This document shows, piece after piece, positions 62,199 through 64,000 of a stretch of 64,000 nucleotides of DNA. The DNA is taken from assembly GCF_010183535.1 (NCBI RefSeq), contig NC_071331.1, positions 16,492,001-16,556,000 on the forward strand. Reading direction: 5' to 3'. Positions within the stretch are counted from its first letter, which is position 1, and each line of letters opens with the position of its first letter. Both the position numbers and the translations under genes were made by a program. The notes below the pieces were generated by a model. The model ran no database searches and was not told where the DNA came from. It was given only the letters and a program-made list of their open reading frames with translations. The stretch is from Caenorhabditis remanei. Taxonomy: Eukaryota; Nematoda; Chromadorea; Rhabditida; Rhabditidae.

Positions 62199-63733
62199 TC
62201 AGTCTTCATAATCATCTGCGGCTATGGCGCAGCTTGAGACAATTTCAGAAGCCATTTTTAGCATTTTTATTTTATGAATTACCTGAAATCATGTTGGCAA
62301 GCTCCACTTTCAGCCAACTGTTCACACGTATCCAACTCATCTTTACAATCAGACATAGTCTGTGCCAAATCACTCGGAGGATTACAGTATTCACAAGTTC
62401 TTGGACAATATTCACTGGCGACTGACAGCTTGCATGCTCCTTGAGCCTTCACTTCTGCACAATCTATCTTAATTGAATCGATACATTGATAACCTGAGAA
62501 CAAAATAATTGCAATAAATACTGAGATAATCGCTTACCGCTGCAATTTTTGCACGTAACCGGACACAGTTTCAGATAATAACCAGGTCGAGAGAGACATG
62601 TATCAGCTGTCACGTGCTTACAAATCATATCATCTTTGTCTTTACAACCAAGAAGATTAATTAAAGAAGACATAGACTTTGGACTGAGATCTGGTTGTCC
62701 TGGTGCTAGGAACGGCTCAACTAGTTGCATCGGGTTCTCGAAAGGTGTTGCAGGAGGACTCGATGGAGCAATCGAATTCATTTTCTCATCAGGATATTGA
62801 GGGTATTGGGAGTATGATGAGTAGTAGTTCTGAGGGGCTCGACGAGAAGTATCGAGAGAAGAAGTGAGACCGAGAGACTGAGACCACGGTGAACTGGAAT
62901 TGATATTTTCATATCTGTAAGAGGTAAAGTACTCACTATTGATTTGGAGAGTGTTGCTGTAATGGAACAAATGCGTACGGACTGTAAACATTAATAGGTT
63001 GAATCCTAACAGGTTCGGGTTCTGGCCAGATTCTCTGTGGCTCGGGAATCAACTCCTCCATATGAGCAATCGGATAGTCTATGACTGTTGGATGTTCGGG
63101 AATTGTGAATGTTGTGTCATCAAGTTTTTCATATTTTGGTAATGGTGGATTGATGAATGTTCCATTTGGCAACATTCTAGGTTGTTTTAATCGGATCTGA
63201 AATCTCAGACTGTTTTTTGGAGATATTGTTGAAGCTTTTACCGAAGGACTTCGTGTTGTTGTAGTCGTTGTGCTAGTGGCTGGGTTTTTAAAGAATTGAG
63301 TGACTGGAATGGTTTCTGGAAGTTAAAACAGGGCTACTCTGATTACAGCCAGCTCACTAACTTATTCTTTTTGCATCTGGTTTTGATTTGGAATAACATT
63401 TTCCACAAAGTTTCGGACAGTAATCTGAGAGCATCTCATCACAATCTTTTTTCCTTTCAGAGCTGCATGTTATGAATTTTGAGTCTTCGCAGAAGTCTGA
63501 AAATAGTTTAAATCCAACCAAAATGTCTTTGTTTATTTCAAAAAAAAAACTAACTCACCAACGCAATTCCCACAAGTTTTTCTACAGTACACCATTGCGT
63601 ATCCAGGCCGAACTTTACAATCATTTGGATTACAATATGGAGATTTATCTTGACAAGATCCAGATGAAACAGATGCTAATATCGACTTTGGAATACATAG
63701 AAACATCAGAAAAAGCAGAAGCATTTTGTACAT
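62199..63733 (-). CDS. Secreted multi-ShKT-domain protein
   Basis: Minus-strand gene with about seven exons, start at 63733 (MYKMLLLFLMFLCIPKSILA, signal peptide) and predicted stop at 62199. The ShKT six-cysteine module occurs at the N-terminus (CQDKSPYCNP...CRKTCGNC) and again after one intron (FCEDSKFITC...CGKC). A long Pro/Thr/Glu-rich spacer follows, with TTTTTTR and EPEPVRIQP segments. Two more modules come after it (CKDKDDMICKHV...CKNC, then CIDSIKIDC...CEYC). A fifth, CKDELDTCEQLAESGAC, ends early as HDFSCAIAADDYED and lacks its last cysteines. ShKT domains are expanded in nematodes, mostly in secreted, cuticle or enzyme-linked proteins; the name comes from a sea anemone peptide and does not imply a toxin here. 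The last short exon (62199-62232) is the least certain part. Confidence 0.82.
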
Positions 63734-63786
63734 TTTGTAGGAGGTCAATTCGGGGTTAATGAAGAGTGAAAACTGAAGGTGCGTGA

Positions 63787-63987
63787 TCAAATACAAAATT
63801 GGATGTTTACTGGTGAAGCAATTAACGAAAGAAAGATGAACAAGAAACTCGATATTGTGTCGAGTAGTACGGTTTTCTGTTTCGGTGACTGCGAAGAGAC
63901 TCTTTCGGAAAGAAGTCTCTGCTCACTGAGCTTTCGCATATCTTCTTGATCATCGGCTCTTTTCCGTGTAAAACGTGTAAAATTCAT
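63787..63987 (-). CDS. Possible 3' part of a gene running off the window
   Basis: An open frame enters from the window end and stops at 63787. It contains RKRADDQEDMRKLSEQRL and then a hydrophobic stretch SSFLFIFLSLIASPVNI. It could be the end of a neighbouring minus-strand gene only 53 bp upstream of the ShKT start, which would suggest an operon. It could also be chance. No family is visible. Confidence 0.25.
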   Translation of the reverse strand: MNFTRFTRKRADDQEDMRKLSEQRLLSERVSSQSPKQKTVLLDTISSFLFIFLSLIASPVNIQFCI

Positions 63988-64000
63988 CAGGGATGTCCTC

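Noticed and set aside
1..64000. tRNA genes, rRNA and CRISPR arrays
   Set aside because: I looked for T-loop and B-box patterns, rRNA-like blocks and regular spaced repeats and found none that hold up. CRISPR is not expected in a nematode nuclear genome.

Overview
This is nuclear DNA of a Caenorhabditis nematode. Genes are dense and on both strands. Introns are mostly 40-70 bp with TTTCAG acceptors, many acceptors sit just 5' of the start codon (likely SL trans-splice sites), and there is an almost textbook Major Sperm Protein. The run SAR1, RFT1 and GABA-B subunit 2, and the run WAPL and H2A.Z, match from memory genes carried by C. elegans chromosome IV clones ZK180 and R08C7. I believe this is the orthologous region in a related species; I could not confirm the species.

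Layout. 0.4-5 kb: a manganese-type CDF cation transporter (+) faces an SLC41 magnesium-transporter-like gene (-). The SLC41 first intron holds an antisense block that looks like a structured Pol III RNA. 8.4-12.3 kb: a PGAP2/FRAG1-like membrane protein and two tandem glycine N-acyltransferase-like genes. 14.3-22.3 kb: two related secreted low-complexity proteins sharing a Gly-rich, Cys-rich N-terminus, with a small basic two-exon gene between them. 23.8-28 kb: sar-1 and the RFT1 homologue, then on the minus strand a compact pair of membrane ORFs only 11 nt apart. 31.4-32.9 kb: a palindromic MITE-like element, then a six-TM protein whose last exon runs in frame without a stop into an intact MSP. 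34-43.5 kb: gbb-2, which probably splices over a nested opposite-strand Ly6-like gene. 43.6-49.3 kb: a thioredoxin-fold gene, a 79-residue two-exon ORF, a disordered Gln/Met-rich protein and a small TM protein. 49.5-53.4 kb: wapl-1 and htz-1 diverge from a short promoter with two GCGCGC cores. 53.9-55.7 kb: a CDC50 flippase subunit. 56.2-61.7 kb: a Vestigial-like-4/Tgi-type TEAD cofactor with several apparent starts. 62.2-63.7 kb: a secreted multi-ShKT protein.

Functional themes are ordinary for a worm autosome arm or centre: membrane transport and secretion (CDF, SLC41, SAR1, RFT1, CDC50), neuronal signalling (GBB-2, a GPI-type Ly6 protein), chromatin (WAPL, H2A.Z), and extracellular matrix or secreted proteins. 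The least ordinary signals are the in-frame six-TM/MSP read-through, the intronic antisense RNA candidate, the mosaic tandem acyltransferase pair, the nested gene inside gbb-2 and the TDU/PPxY/CtBP-motif protein. All exon models below were built by eye from reading frame and splice phase.
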